64,000 bases of DNA from Thermoanaerobaculia bacterium (GCA_017883205.1 JADGNZ010000004.1:62001-126000), one strand, 5' to 3'; shown: positions 18,147 to 27,316, counted from the first letter of the stretch. Notes: generated by a model not told the origin, from the letters alone. Numbers and translations: made by a program.

Positions 18147-18419
18147 TTGGTCAAGGCTCAGCACTTCACGGAGCTTCGCAATTCGATCAACGCCGTCAGA
18201 GACCTCGCTGGCCTCGCCCCTTTCCCGTTCACCGACCCGTCGCTCTCAAGCAGCGTGGTCATCAAAGCCTCGCATCTCGCGGACCTTCGAACGGCGCTTG
18301 ACGCGGCACGTTCGACGCTTCTGCTGCCAACGATCAGTTACGCCAACCCGACCGTGACGCCCGGAGCGAGTTTGATCTCCGCAGTTGATCTCTACGACCT
18401 TCGCAATGGCGTTAGGTGA
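18147..18419 (+). pseudogene. Fragment of a secreted protein with 'A.H..ELR' repeats
   Basis: The ninety residues contain three similar units, each running from A.HFTELR / ASHLADLR / AVDLYDLR to a FTDP-like end. Such repeats occur at the C-termini of large exported proteins in Acidobacteriota-like genomes. There is no signal peptide or N-terminal body here, and the frame upstream carries no matching sequence, so this is a tail left after a deletion. The neighbouring stretches 17876-18146 and 18420-18667 hold no other gene I can support. A GC-rich repeat, CCGCGGTG, occurs twice near 17940-17960. Confidence 0.5.
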
Positions 18420-18667
18420 AGCGGGCTGTTTCCGCGAGCGGGAGACACAAGGGCCGCACGTGGATGTATATTGCTGGACATGGCCGCGACAGGCCGCCCT
18501 CACAATCCTTTCGCCGGACGCACCGACCGTGCGCGATGCGAGGACAACGGATATGGCGAGTGGTCAATCTGCCCACAATGTAACGGGCGAATCCACGAAT
18601 CAGGCTGCACGTCAAAACGAGATAAGATGAAGGACTGTTGTATCGAGCGACACCAGATGCTTCACGA

Positions 18668-19957
18668 TCAAGGACAGACGGTGGGGCTTAGCGATTCGTC
18701 AATGTCGATGCTGTAAGGGACCGTCGCCCGGCGGTTTAGAGCCTCGCGCATGCGCTCCAGCGAGTGCTCGTTGGGCTTCGCGTATCGCTCGCTCATGCGC
18801 ACGGTGGTATGCCCGAGTGCGTCTCGTATGTCGAGCAAGGAGAGCCCCTCGGATGCGAGGTTACTCGCGAATGTGTGCCTGAGATCGTTCACCCTGCAAC
18901 GCCGGGTGATCCCGGCAAGCCGTTTCGCTATCGCGAAATAGCGGCGCAGCGTCGATTCCGAGAACGGCTTCCCGTCCTCGGTGACGAACACGTATTCCGA
19001 GTTTGCCACGTCATGAGACATGGCCTTCACGATCGCCGCTTTACAACGGTCGGAGAGCGCCACGGTTGCTCTCTTCGCGGTCTTCTTTGTGATGATCGTG
19101 ACGAGTCCCTTCTTCAGGTCAACCGCTGTTCGTTTTAGGAGGCGCAGGTCCGTCTCCCGAAAGCCGATGTCGATTGCGGCGGTGAAGATGAGCCGTGAGT
19201 CGTGGTATCGCTGGAAGTAGATCGTAGCAGCGTCGCTGTGTGGCCGGAGCCCACCGCCGAAGCTTCGCGCCTTGAACCCGAAGTGCGAGGATCGGACAAT
19301 CTTGCCTCCGCCCTGCGTCTCGCGGAGGTAACGCTGAAACCCCTCTTGATCATCGAAGGCAGCAAAGAAGGCGATCTGCTCTGAATCGCTCATCTCCAGT
19401 TTGAGGAGGTCTTCCTTTGCGAAATGAAAGGACTCCGGCACGTCGGGGCGCAGCTTTCTGCGGCGGGCGTGGTGGAGAACCTTCCTGAGGAAGCGAAGCG
19501 CGAGGTTGGTGGTACAGGGCGCCTTTCCATTGCCCTTCATGCCCGCAGCGAAGTCTTCGCAATCAGCTTCAGTGATTGCAGCGAGGGCCTTCGGACCGAA
19601 GAAGGGTTTGACATGGTTCCGGTAACTGAAACCGTTCGTCTTGATGGTGGTGGCGCAGCAACGGGCGTGAAGGCTGTCCCATTGCGCTTCGACGTACTCA
19701 GCGAGTGTCACGCGGGTCTCGTCTTTCGCGCCCGTCTGCCGACCGTGCGGACCAACCGTCACGCTGTCGTCGTCAGCCTTCACTTCTGCTCGGAAGTGAG
19801 GGAACGCTGCTTTTGCCTCCTCGACCGATTCGAACGCACGTATCGTGCGCTGGCGGCCCTTTGGGCCACGAACGTCAAAGTAAGCCGTACGGGTACGCCG
19901 GTTCCATCTACAACCGGCGAGTCCTGTTGGCTTGAAGTCGTTCGTTTGAATCGGCAA
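18668..19957 (-). CDS. int: Tyrosine recombinase (integrase), intact
   Basis: 429 residues. The N-terminal third (AGCRWNRRTRTAYFDVRGPKG, then LAEYVEAQWDSLHARCCATTIKTNG) is an arm/core-binding part. The catalytic domain has the first arginine in IGFRETDLRLLKR, the box VNDLRHTFASNLAS (Asn at the usual first His), the HxxR-type GHTTVRMSERYAKP with the nucleophilic tyrosine, and no disruption. It is a close paralogue of the broken integrase at 7345-8651, so the two elements share an ancestor. It forms an excisionase-integrase unit with 19959-20189, one base apart. It may be able to mobilise the island in place of the broken copy. Confidence 0.9.
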   Translation of the reverse strand: MPIQTNDFKPTGLAGCRWNRRTRTAYFDVRGPKGRQRTIRAFESVEEAKAAFPHFRAEVKADDDSVTVGPHGRQTGAKDETRVTLAEYVEAQWDSLHARCCATTIKTNGFSYRNHVKPFFGPKALAAITEADCEDFAAGMKGNGKAPCTTNLALRFLRKVLHHARRRKLRPDVPESFHFAKEDLLKLEMSDSEQIAFFAAFDDQEGFQRYLRETQGGGKIVRSSHFGFKARSFGGGLRPHSDAATIYFQRYHDSRLIFTAAIDIGFRETDLRLLKRTAVDLKKGLVTIITKKTAKRATVALSDRCKAAIVKAMSHDVANSEYVFVTEDGKPFSESTLRRYFAIAKRLAGITRRCRVNDLRHTFASNLASEGLSLLDIRDALGHTTVRMSERYAKPNEHSLERMREALNRRATVPYSIDIDESLSPTVCP

Positions 19958-19958
19958 C

Positions 19959-20189
19959 TCAGCGCCCTCCCGGGCCGCGCAGGTTCAAGCTGTTGATCGG
20001 TTGCGGACCATGCCACGTCTCCTCGAACTTGAGGAGTTCAGACACGGGGTACATCACCACGGTGCTGCTGACACGCCTCCAGCACTTCGGGCCCTTACCC
20101 TGCGTTCTCCATTTCTTCAAGGTGCAGGTTTCGATTCCTAGTCGCCGGGCAACTGCGGAACTTTTCATCCAAGCCGTCTCTGTGAGCAT
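19959..20189 (-). CDS. Excisionase-like helix-turn-helix protein (second copy)
   Basis: 76 residues. WMKSSAVARRLGIETCTLKKWRTQGKGPKCWRRV is a MerR/AlpA-type helix-turn-helix like the protein at 8642-8923, followed by a wing (VVMYPVSELLKFEETW). The internal ATG (MKSSAV) is an alternative start. It ends one base before the integrase start, so the two are co-expressed. It probably directs excision or represses the integrase. Confidence 0.75.
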   Translation of the reverse strand: MLTETAWMKSSAVARRLGIETCTLKKWRTQGKGPKCWRRVSSTVVMYPVSELLKFEETWHGPQPINSLNLRGPGGR

Positions 20190-20286
20190 TCATCTCTCTC
20201 TCCTGATGAGTGGCTTGACGTATTCCCCTCAAAGACTCCTTCGCTTTCTTGAAGCGAATCCCTTCACCTCCCGGCTACGACGACGA

Positions 20287-20997
20287 TCAGGCAGCCGTGT
20301 TCTTAGGCTGCTCGATGCGCTGCACATTCGCGCGCTCAAGGATTGACCGAACCTGCTCGGCGCTCCACCTCCCGCCGCGGCGCGTCGGCACATTCGACGT
20401 AGCGAGATGGCCTGCTATGGCAGCGAGCGTCTTCTTCTCTGTGCGTAACGCGACGATTTGCTGCACGACTTCGATCTCCCCAACCTTCGGTTCTAGCTTG
20501 CCGTCAACGATCGTGTAGCCGTACGGCGTCGAGCCGCAGTGTTTGCCCTGAGCGCGAAGCGCTTTCATCGCAAGGCGTGTGCGCTGGCTCGCAAGCTCTC
20601 TCTCGATCTGCGCGACCATTTGCATCACACAACGGGTGATCGGACTCACGTCCTGCTCATCGAGCACAATCAACTCAGCACCGGCACGTCGAATCGTCGT
20701 CTCGATGTAACCGGCAAGACTCATGTCACGAGCGAGGCGGTCGCGTTTCGAGACGACCAACGCATCGGCGCGACCTTCGGTGATTGCCGCTAGCGCCTCA
20801 CGCAGGCCGGGGCGCTCGGTCTCGTCCTTCGCTCCGCTGATCCCGGCGTCGATGAAGAGGCCGATCAGTTCGAGACCGGAGGCGATCGTGAACGAGACGA
20901 GCTGTTCGCGCTGCGCTTCGATCGAGAGGCCAGACTCGGCCTGCTGATCCGTGCTCACGCGGATGTACCCGACGACGCTTTTCACTCTTCCGGTCAT
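20287..20997 (-). CDS. Small serine recombinase (resolvase/invertase family)
   Basis: 236 residues. The N-terminal catalytic domain opens with VVGYIRVSTDQQAESGLSIEAQ, which includes the nucleophilic serine. ALVVSKRDRLARD supplies the conserved arginines. The C-terminal part STPYGYTIVDGKLEP, then ALRTEKKTLAAIAGHL, resembles a short Recombinase domain plus helix-turn-helix. It is longer than classic resolvases but shorter than large serine integrases. It may resolve or invert DNA on the island, or be an accessory insertion. It is divergent from the XRE gene at 21139, with 141 bases between. Confidence 0.88.
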   Translation of the reverse strand: MTGRVKSVVGYIRVSTDQQAESGLSIEAQREQLVSFTIASGLELIGLFIDAGISGAKDETERPGLREALAAITEGRADALVVSKRDRLARDMSLAGYIETTIRRAGAELIVLDEQDVSPITRCVMQMVAQIERELASQRTRLAMKALRAQGKHCGSTPYGYTIVDGKLEPKVGEIEVVQQIVALRTEKKTLAAIAGHLATSNVPTRRGGRWSAEQVRSILERANVQRIEQPKNTAA

Positions 20998-21080
20998 GGC
21001 GATTTCAGAGAACCGACCCCTTTGCTGATTTTCTGCTGCCCCTGTACTCTTCGGAGGTGGTCCAGAGGCACGATCTGTTG

Positions 21081-21138
21081 GTATCCCGCAGACAGCATAA
21101 CTAAGTATCCCACAGACGGGATTATAACGGGATTATAA
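21081..21138. promoter_or_regulatory. Direct repeats abutting an XRE start codon
   Basis: Two GTATCCCRCAGAC copies start 24 bases apart (21081 and 21105). They are followed by two perfect tandem copies of CGGGATTATAA (21117-21127 and 21128-21138). The second tandem copy ends exactly where the ATG begins. This leaves no room for a normal ribosome-binding site, so translation may be leaderless or start later. The pattern fits an operator for the XRE protein encoded just downstream. Confidence 0.6.
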
Positions 21139-21414
21139 ATGAAGAGGAAGAAACCGGTCACGCGATCCTCAGCCCCAGCCGGTGACGACTACGCCGCGTT
21201 CGTGCAACTGCTGGCTGCCGTCCGGAAGGAGCAAGGAGTCACACAGACGGATCTTGGTGAACTCGTTGGCCGACGACAGACATGGGTGGCGAAGGTCGAG
21301 GCCGGAGACCGACGAATCGATGCCGTCGAGTTGCTTGTCGTCCTCGATGCCCTGAAGGTGGGCGTCGCTGAGTTTTTCATTCGCCTTCGACGCAAGCTCA
21401 GGAAGAGGCACTAA
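21139..21414 (+). CDS. XRE-family regulator
   Basis: 91 residues. YAAFVQLLAAVRKEQGVTQTDLGELVGRRQTWVAKVEAGDRRID is a helix-turn-helix of the Cro/C1 type. The tail LRRKLRKRH is very basic. It lies divergent from the serine recombinase and is preceded by the repeats at 21081-21138. Autoregulation and control of the recombinase are the simplest roles. Confidence 0.8.
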   Translation: MKRKKPVTRSSAPAGDDYAAFVQLLAAVRKEQGVTQTDLGELVGRRQTWVAKVEAGDRRIDAVELLVVLDALKVGVAEFFIRLRRKLRKRH

Positions 21415-21470
21415 ACGGCGAAGCCCGGCGCGTCGAGCTGCCGGGCCACGATCACGAACGCCAAGTCAAT

Positions 21471-22349
21471 CTACAAAATGTTGCCGGAACCAACCACCTC
21501 GTAGTTCATGTTGAAGCGCACCTCGGTCACCTTCGCCCGCCTTCCACGGTAGTCGTCGGCAACGTAGTAGACCTGAACGCACAAGTAGCCACCGTTCATG
21601 TAGGGATCGCCCACGCTCGTGATCTCGACGCTCCCTGCGGCCTCATGCTCGATGTAGCGGCGCGCTGTCCCTTCGATACGGGGCTTGAGGTCACTCATCG
21701 ACGCATTCTGTTTCCGTTCCGCTCGACGCTCAGCCCGTTCTGCCTGTTCACGCTCGACCTGATTGCGAGCTTCGAGCAGTGCAGTCATCACCACGCCAGC
21801 ATCCGATGGTGGCTGAACGGAGTCATGGGCGTTGATCGCCTCGACGAACGCGGCACGCGCTCCGTCCGCCTCACCGAGCAGGGCAAGTGAGGCACCGAAT
21901 CCCGCTTTCGCTCGTGCCTTTTCTTTGTGGAGAGTCGTGCTGCTCAACTCATCGACGATCGCCTCGTACTGACGGCGCGCTTCGCCGTATCGATTCGCAC
22001 GCAGGGAAGCCTCGGCGCGTTTGAACTCACCCGGCAGATTGGTTTGGACTGCCGCCTCCCGAATGAGTTGCGTGGTTCCCATCATCACCGTGCACGCGAC
22101 GCAGCCTCCGATCGCCACACCTGGCGTCAGGGCGAGAGCGAGCAGCACGCCGCTGCGTTTCTGTGCCGTGCCAGCAGATCGTCCGGCCATGACTTGCGCC
22201 GCCGTCTTCCACGCGCCGATCGTCGGGTGGTAGACGAGGGCAGTTGGCGGCACGCGGCGATCGATGAACCACTGCCGGAGCATCTCGAAGTTCTCTGCTC
22301 GGTACTCCTGCTCACCTACACGGATGAGCCAATCGTTCTCCGCGGTCAT
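21471..22349 (-). CDS. GYF_2-like membrane protein with helical repeat region
   Basis: 292 residues. The N-terminus DWLIRVGEQEYRAENFEMLRQWF, then VPPTALVYHPTIGAWKTAAQV, resembles GYF_2/DUF4339 modules, which are thought to mediate protein contacts. A membrane segment follows (GVLLALALTPGVAIGGCVACTVM). Then come TPR-like helices (FKRAEASLRANRYGEARRQYEAIV) and a coiled, basic stretch (ERAERRAERKQ). The C-terminal part is a beta-rich domain (SVEITSVGDPYMNGGYLCVQVYY). No enzymatic motif. Its place among regulators in the island gives no clear job. Confidence 0.6.
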   Translation of the reverse strand: MTAENDWLIRVGEQEYRAENFEMLRQWFIDRRVPPTALVYHPTIGAWKTAAQVMAGRSAGTAQKRSGVLLALALTPGVAIGGCVACTVMMGTTQLIREAAVQTNLPGEFKRAEASLRANRYGEARRQYEAIVDELSSTTLHKEKARAKAGFGASLALLGEADGARAAFVEAINAHDSVQPPSDAGVVMTALLEARNQVEREQAERAERRAERKQNASMSDLKPRIEGTARRYIEHEAAGSVEITSVGDPYMNGGYLCVQVYYVADDYRGRRAKVTEVRFNMNYEVVGSGNIL

Positions 22350-22473
22350 CGCTCTCAGCTCCTTTCGTTGACGCTCTCTCCGGCGAACAGAGACCGAAGT
22401 CGGGCCTCTCGCACGGCCGTCTGGTCGATTTCAACCCTTTGGGGTCTGTCAATGGTAACGCACCGATCAACAC

Positions 22474-22500
22474 CATTGGGTCGATTACTTCGACCCAATG
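22474..22500. promoter_or_regulatory. Perfect palindrome overlapping the XRE start codon
   Basis: An 11-bp inverted repeat, CATTGGGTCGA / TCGACCCAATG, flanks TTACT. Its last three bases are the ATG of the XRE gene at 22498. A repressor bound here would block both transcription start and ribosome access, giving tight autoregulation. A ribosome-binding site is not visible upstream, so initiation may be leaderless. Confidence 0.7.
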
Positions 22501-22839
22501 CGCGCACGTACGCCACAGCCGAATACAGTCTTCGGAGAGCACCTGAGATCACTCAGGAAGCAACGCAAGCTCACGCAGGAGCAGATCGCAGAAGCGGCCG
22601 ACTTGGGCGTCAACATCGTCGGCCGACTCGAACGTGCTGTGATCGCTCCCGGCCTCGTGACGCTACTCAAGCTCAGCGTCGCCCTTGGTGTAACCGTCCA
22701 TGATTTGCTCGACCCGTTCACGCCGGAGCTTGTCGCGCAGATGAAGCTCGGTGCCATGTCTCCCGGTTCGCGTGGCGTGGGCGTTGATCTCACTCGTCCG
22801 ATCTGGACGCTTCGAACACCACGCGTCGGCCGCCGATGA
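22498..22839 (+). CDS. XRE-family regulator with palindromic operator at its start
   Basis: 113 residues. FGEHLRSLRKQRKLTQEQIAEAADLGVNIVGRLERAVIAPGLVT is a Cro/C1 helix-turn-helix, followed by KLSVALGVTVHDLLDPF. The C-terminal 30 residues are unordered. The gene overlaps the convergent gene 22790-23350 by 50 bases at its 3' end. The overlapping palindrome suggests it represses itself. Confidence 0.8.
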   Translation: MRARTPQPNTVFGEHLRSLRKQRKLTQEQIAEAADLGVNIVGRLERAVIAPGLVTLLKLSVALGVTVHDLLDPFTPELVAQMKLGAMSPGSRGVGVDLTRPIWTLRTPRVGRR

Positions 22840-23350
22840 CGACGTACGGCTTCAGGCTGACGTTTGGCTTCGCTTCCATCGTGGCCACTACCTCACCGCG
22901 TGCGATCGTCAGCGATCGACGCCGATCGAGCGCAACGACGACACGCACCTCGTCGCGCTGCGCCGTCATCTGCTTCGCGTAGTCGATCACCCGCAGCTCG
23001 TCGTGCGCGATATCAACCGGCAACTGGAGCTTGATCCACACCCCGGCAAACGGCCGCATGTGAAGCTCGATCTCGACCGACTCATCGGCCCAACGGTTCC
23101 ACTCCTCAAGCTCCTCGACGCGCTGCCGGTGCAGCAGCTCCACCACGACAGCGAGATCGAGATCGAGCGCCGTGATGATCAGCTGGAGAAGGTTTTGATC
23201 GCGTACGCCTTCGCGCTCGAACAGGACGAGCCTTTGGCTGACGCGGGAGGTCTGCTTCGGCGTCACCGCGCCACACGCACGTGCGAGATCACCGAAGCTC
23301 CATCGACGACGATGACGCTCCTCGTGGATCAGCTCACCGATGTAGTTCAC
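22790..23350 (-). CDS. Helix-turn-helix protein, possibly XRE-related
   Basis: 186 residues from a GTG at 23350, which has AAGGGG seven bases upstream. An ATG at 23380 is the alternative. The N-terminus VNYIGELIHEERHRRRWSFGDLARACGAV is a degenerate Cro/C1-like helix-turn-helix. ALDLDLAVVVELLHRQRVEELEEW is helical, and the C-terminal half (GVWIKLQLPVDIAHDELRV, VVVALDRRRSLTIARGEVVATM) is beta-rich. No family is recognised. It is convergent with the preceding XRE gene. Confidence 0.6.
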   Translation of the reverse strand: MNYIGELIHEERHRRRWSFGDLARACGAVTPKQTSRVSQRLVLFEREGVRDQNLLQLIITALDLDLAVVVELLHRQRVEELEEWNRWADESVEIELHMRPFAGVWIKLQLPVDIAHDELRVIDYAKQMTAQRDEVRVVVALDRRRSLTIARGEVVATMEAKPNVSLKPYVVIGGRRVVFEASRSDE

Positions 23351-23840
23351 GCTTCGACCCCTTTGACTCAAGTCGCGCATGCAACCAGTTTTTGGCTGAG
23401 ACCACCCGGCTAAGTGACACTTTCGGGTTGGTGTGATCCCTCTTGGCATCGGGATTCATCTCTTCATGCTGATCACACATTTTATTCGATCCTAGGATGA
23501 AGACTACTGGACCGAAAAAGCTCCGCACTCATCTCTCTCAGGGTGGAGAAGGCAGCGAGTAGCAGGTTCACGCCGGGAAGGCAGATGGAGGATTCGATGC
23601 AGAAGGAGAGGCACACCACGGCTCGATATCGATCAGGAGGAAAGAGGGGCCTCTCGTCGGAGATCGCGGCAGAGAAGCGATCCTGTGCATCGTGAAGGCA
23701 TTCTGGGTACCGTTTCTTGATCGAACCGTCAGGAGAAGGGACTGAGCGAGACGTTGCATTCTTCACCTATGTAGAAGAGGGTGCGTCTGCGGCCTGTGAG
23801 GGAGGGGCGGGGGGCCTACATAGACGAACAACGCACCGTC
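23351..23840. other. Gene-poor stretch between a regulator and the primase-like gene
   Basis: I see no gene I can support here. The minus-strand frame at 23482-23766 could encode 94 residues but has no recognisable domain. A GA-rich plus-strand stretch (GGAGAAGG, GGAGGATTC, GGAGGAAAG) runs from about 23540 to 23640. Confidence 0.4.
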
Positions 23841-25301
23841 TTACTTCCAGCGGCCAAGGCCTCGCAGCGAAGCACGAAGAGGGAGCGCGATCCCCTTCAA
23901 TTGGATCTTCTTCACGTACCGACTCACCGTTGATCGATCCTTCCCGGTCAGGTTCGAGATGCACAACACCGGCATCCCGTTCGTCACGAAGTAGTCGAGC
24001 CACCACGCACTGAGATCATTCGCATTCTTCTTCTCGATTTCGGCGTTCTGTTTCCGTGCGCGTTCATCACTCGGGATCAGACTCGTGAGCCGACACGCAA
24101 GCATCTCCTCCTTTGTGACCCCCAGCATGGTGACGATCGTCTCGTTCCGATGGGGCTTCTCCGGCATCGTGTCAAAGATGCCCGCGATCTCTTCCTTCGG
24201 TAACGGATCTGCGAGCTTGCTGTTGAAGCGGAGCGCTCGACGAAGAGCGATGGCTTTCACGGCCGCTCGATCGTTCCCGAAGCGCTCGTACACGATCCTC
24301 CTCTCGGCGGTCGTGAAGTAGAGCAGGAGGTTGTGCCTCATCCCCGGCCATCGACCAGCGCGATGTTCATTCAGTCGCAGCAGCTCGTTCCGGCGCACGA
24401 TCATCGAGCGTGCGTTCTGAAGCCATGGCCGTTTGCCGTTCGTCTTCCGCTTCTGGATCGTCACCGCTCCGAGCGGCACATACGTTTCGCGCTTTGCCTT
24501 TGGTTCGCGTTCGCCATCACTGTGGTGGTCATGGTTGAGGAGGAAAGCGTCGATCTCGTCAAGGTTGTATCGCCGCAGCTCACCGCTCCCGTCATTGAAC
24601 ATGGAGTAGACGACCCTTCCATCGAGTGCGCCGGGGACTTTGAAGCAGCGATTCAAGGTGTGGCAAGCGCCGATGTCGGGGGCAAGGTGCTTGATGCAAG
24701 GAAGGACACCATCCACAACTACACGCCACCGCGCAACGTTCTCGGGCGTTGCGTCGATCGGCTCGTTGAACAGGTACAGGAAGTAACGTCCCCGGCCCGA
24801 GGTGGCGGTCAACGTGGGCATGGGGATTACCTCACTGCCGATCAGGTCGTGCAGCCCAGAGAGTGCTTCTTCGGCCGTCATCTGATCGAAGTCGTTCTTC
24901 GAGTCCTCCGGCGAGCGGCCGACGTCGAGATCGAAGAAGAGGCCGTGAATCTGCGCGACATACTTCTTCCCGTACTCGAAGCGCAGCGCGTGGCCATTCC
25001 ACACCGCCTGCTGGTCGCACGCTTGGGGCTTGAGCGTTACTGCCATCCAGTACGCCACTTCACGAAGGGCGATCGTTGTTTCGATGATGTTGGCGGCCTC
25101 GTAGTGGTCCTCGCAGCGCAGGGGAAAGTAGCTGTGAATGTACGGCCCGCCTTTCTGGGAGGTGAGCCTGCCAGGTCGGAACGAACAGATCGGGATCAAA
25201 TCGTCGGGACGAGCATTCCGAAACATTTCGTCGGCGAGACGTTCCGCGCTCAGCTGCACGAGCGGGAGCCGAGCGGTGTGGACCGGGACAGGGCGGTCCA
25301 T
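23841..25301 (-). CDS. Primase-polymerase-like (AEP superfamily) replication protein
   Basis: 486 residues from an ATG at 25301. The frame is open upstream but that part is low-complexity, so the start is uncertain. Near residue 124 the motif IHGLFFDLDVG provides the paired aspartates of archaeo-eukaryotic primases. LTATSGRGRYFLYLF and LNRCFKVPGALDG, then VYSMFNDGSGELRRY, follow in the order seen in mobile-element primase/replication proteins. The C-terminal AWWLDYFVTNGMPVLCISNLTGKDRSTVSRYVKKIQLKGI ends in a helix-turn-helix. It may start replication of the excised island. No helicase domain is present. Confidence 0.65.
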   Translation of the reverse strand: MDRPVPVHTARLPLVQLSAERLADEMFRNARPDDLIPICSFRPGRLTSQKGGPYIHSYFPLRCEDHYEAANIIETTIALREVAYWMAVTLKPQACDQQAVWNGHALRFEYGKKYVAQIHGLFFDLDVGRSPEDSKNDFDQMTAEEALSGLHDLIGSEVIPMPTLTATSGRGRYFLYLFNEPIDATPENVARWRVVVDGVLPCIKHLAPDIGACHTLNRCFKVPGALDGRVVYSMFNDGSGELRRYNLDEIDAFLLNHDHHSDGEREPKAKRETYVPLGAVTIQKRKTNGKRPWLQNARSMIVRRNELLRLNEHRAGRWPGMRHNLLLYFTTAERRIVYERFGNDRAAVKAIALRRALRFNSKLADPLPKEEIAGIFDTMPEKPHRNETIVTMLGVTKEEMLACRLTSLIPSDERARKQNAEIEKKNANDLSAWWLDYFVTNGMPVLCISNLTGKDRSTVSRYVKKIQLKGIALPLRASLRGLGRWK

Positions 25302-25985
25302 CGGAGCGTTGCGAGCGATTCTTCTGGTGCGTGGGGGTGTCGCGCCTACAGCCTTGAGGCCGGAGTTGGCTTCCACGCACGGGGTAGCGACGAAGTCGAA
25401 AGAGTGTGTTGGAGAGCACCAACTGGTAGGAGCTGTAGCACTGTCATGCGAACGCGAGATTTGCGTCATGATGGCAATTGACGCAAAGCCGACAAAGCCG
25501 TGACCGGCGGATCACTGCTGGGTAGGCTGTATACAGGATCGCTTTCGACGTTTTCTGAACACAGGTCCTCTGGCGCGTTGATCGCCGATGCCGATGCTTA
25601 CCGCGCCGGGTGCCTATCGCGGCTGGCGTCGTCATCGAGACCGAGTAGGGTTTCGAGATCGAGGAGTGAGCGGTTCGAGTTTAGTGATCCAGACTGGTTG
25701 CGAGGACTTCAGCCTGCTGTCGAAGGGAGCGTGGATTTCGCGCATCGCTTCGAGCCTGATTTCTCGGCATCGGGAGTTCGCGGTGAATCGCGTGGGCAAA
25801 CCCGTCTTTTGTCCTACAGGGAACGAGGCAATCAACTCAGACGCCCTACCGCTTCGATCTGATCTCTCGGCGACTTTGATCTCAGCTCCGACGTTGCACG
25901 GGGCGGCGATTCGAGACGCGAACTCGATTGAGGATAGTCAAGAGCGTCCAAGGGAAGGCGTATCGCCCAAGGTGATTACCCGCCG
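25302..25985. other. 684-bp stretch without a supported gene
   Basis: Open frames exist on both strands (for example 25588-25989 plus) but none shows a recognisable domain or a good start. Because it lies upstream of the primase-like gene it could hold that gene's promoter and the element's replication origin. I see no clear iterons or strong palindromes. Confidence 0.35.
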
Positions 25986-27266
25986 TTAACCCTTTGGGTT
26001 TTGAAGGAAGAGAGGCGTCGGCGGCCCGAAAGTGATCCGGATTTTCTGTGGCTCTAGGCTCCGAGCGTCGTGCGACAGCAGTTCGATTTCGACAATAGTT
26101 CGCCCCTCGTTCAACGCTCGGCAGAATGGGTTCTCTGCATCAGTCATCCCGTAGGTTGCCTGAAGCTCCGACGCGCTCAAGCCGCCGCCAAGCGCACGCA
26201 GAACCTGATTCGCGGGAAAGGTGACAGCGTACCCACCCTTCTTTTGCTCCCACAAGAGAGTACCTCCTAGACCTTCCGTTCGCTCACGTACCGATCCGAC
26301 TCCTTCCCACTCGTTCCAGCCATGCCCGTAGTCCAAGAGGTCGAACCGAAGTTGCAACTTGCGAAAATAGTCGTTGTCGAGAGCGAACGTCGCTGATCGA
26401 TTCACCGACGCGCTGACTCGTGCTCGACGCGAGGTATTCAAGGTGCCGATCGAGGCGATCGTGGCTTCGACCGAGACGATGATAACTCCCGACAGTGCCG
26501 AACTGCGATACGCCTCCTGAATGGCGGCCTCCGTCGAAACCGACATCGGTCCCATGAATCGAACAGCAGTGCTTCGCTCACTTCCGATGCAGACAATAAG
26601 CGGTGCCCCTAAATCTCGTGGATGGTATTTCTTCGCCTTTTTTGTGAGAAGGCGGAAGACAGCATGCTCGGCAACACTGCGAGGCTGCTCAATGACAACG
26701 GAGCTGGAACCGTATGAGCGAGTATTTGGCCTGTATGCCAGCCTGACCGTTGCCCCGTACTCGCCAAGGTCTACCATCACCGGCTGGTCGGGGTTGCCCT
26801 TGATGAACTCGAAAAAGCCCTTCACAGCTTCGACGCGAAAGAATGATCCGATCTCATGCTCTGCGGGCAGCGTCATCTCGAAGCCATGGGCAACCTGCTG
26901 ACCGTAGAAGTCATGGTGCAGCGACCCCGGAGCGATTCCGATGCGGCGTTCCTCGGCCCACACAGCGCGCTGGAACAGGTCTTGACGTTCTTCGAGACGC
27001 GCAAATCGGGGATGGAGGTACGCGGCCTCGAACCAGCATGGACCGTTAGCTGTTTCGACGAAAAGGTCTGGAGTTTGCCCGCTGCGTGTCGGGCGTTCGT
27101 AGTCGATTTTGCCGATACGCGTGAGGGCATCGATCAGGATCAATTCCCAGATCGCTGGACGAACGTGCAATTTTGATCGGAGCCGCCCGCGAATGCTATC
27201 GAGCCGTCTGCCGATGGTGCGCTCGGCCTCGTCGAGCAGATAGATCACTTGATGTTCGGCGAGCAT
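25986..27266 (-). CDS. Hypothetical protein with PD-(D/E)XK-nuclease-like N-terminus
   Basis: 426 residues. The segment IWELILIDALTRIGKIDYERP, then GQTPDLFVETANGPCWFEAAYLH, has the spacing of a restriction-nuclease-like core: Glu in the first helix, Asp in TPDLF, Glu in WFEAAY. The usual lysine of ExK is replaced by alanine, so activity is doubtful. The C-terminal two thirds are mixed alpha/beta (HGWNEWEGVGSVRERTEGLGG) and unrecognised. It heads a series of minus-strand genes of unknown function. Confidence 0.45.
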   Translation of the reverse strand: MLAEHQVIYLLDEAERTIGRRLDSIRGRLRSKLHVRPAIWELILIDALTRIGKIDYERPTRSGQTPDLFVETANGPCWFEAAYLHPRFARLEERQDLFQRAVWAEERRIGIAPGSLHHDFYGQQVAHGFEMTLPAEHEIGSFFRVEAVKGFFEFIKGNPDQPVMVDLGEYGATVRLAYRPNTRSYGSSSVVIEQPRSVAEHAVFRLLTKKAKKYHPRDLGAPLIVCIGSERSTAVRFMGPMSVSTEAAIQEAYRSSALSGVIIVSVEATIASIGTLNTSRRARVSASVNRSATFALDNDYFRKLQLRFDLLDYGHGWNEWEGVGSVRERTEGLGGTLLWEQKKGGYAVTFPANQVLRALGGGLSASELQATYGMTDAENPFCRALNEGRTIVEIELLSHDARSLEPQKIRITFGPPTPLFLQNPKG

Positions 27267-27316
27267 GGTTCGATCGCATCATCGCGACAAAGTTGGAGGC
27301 CTCTCCGACCAGTCGG

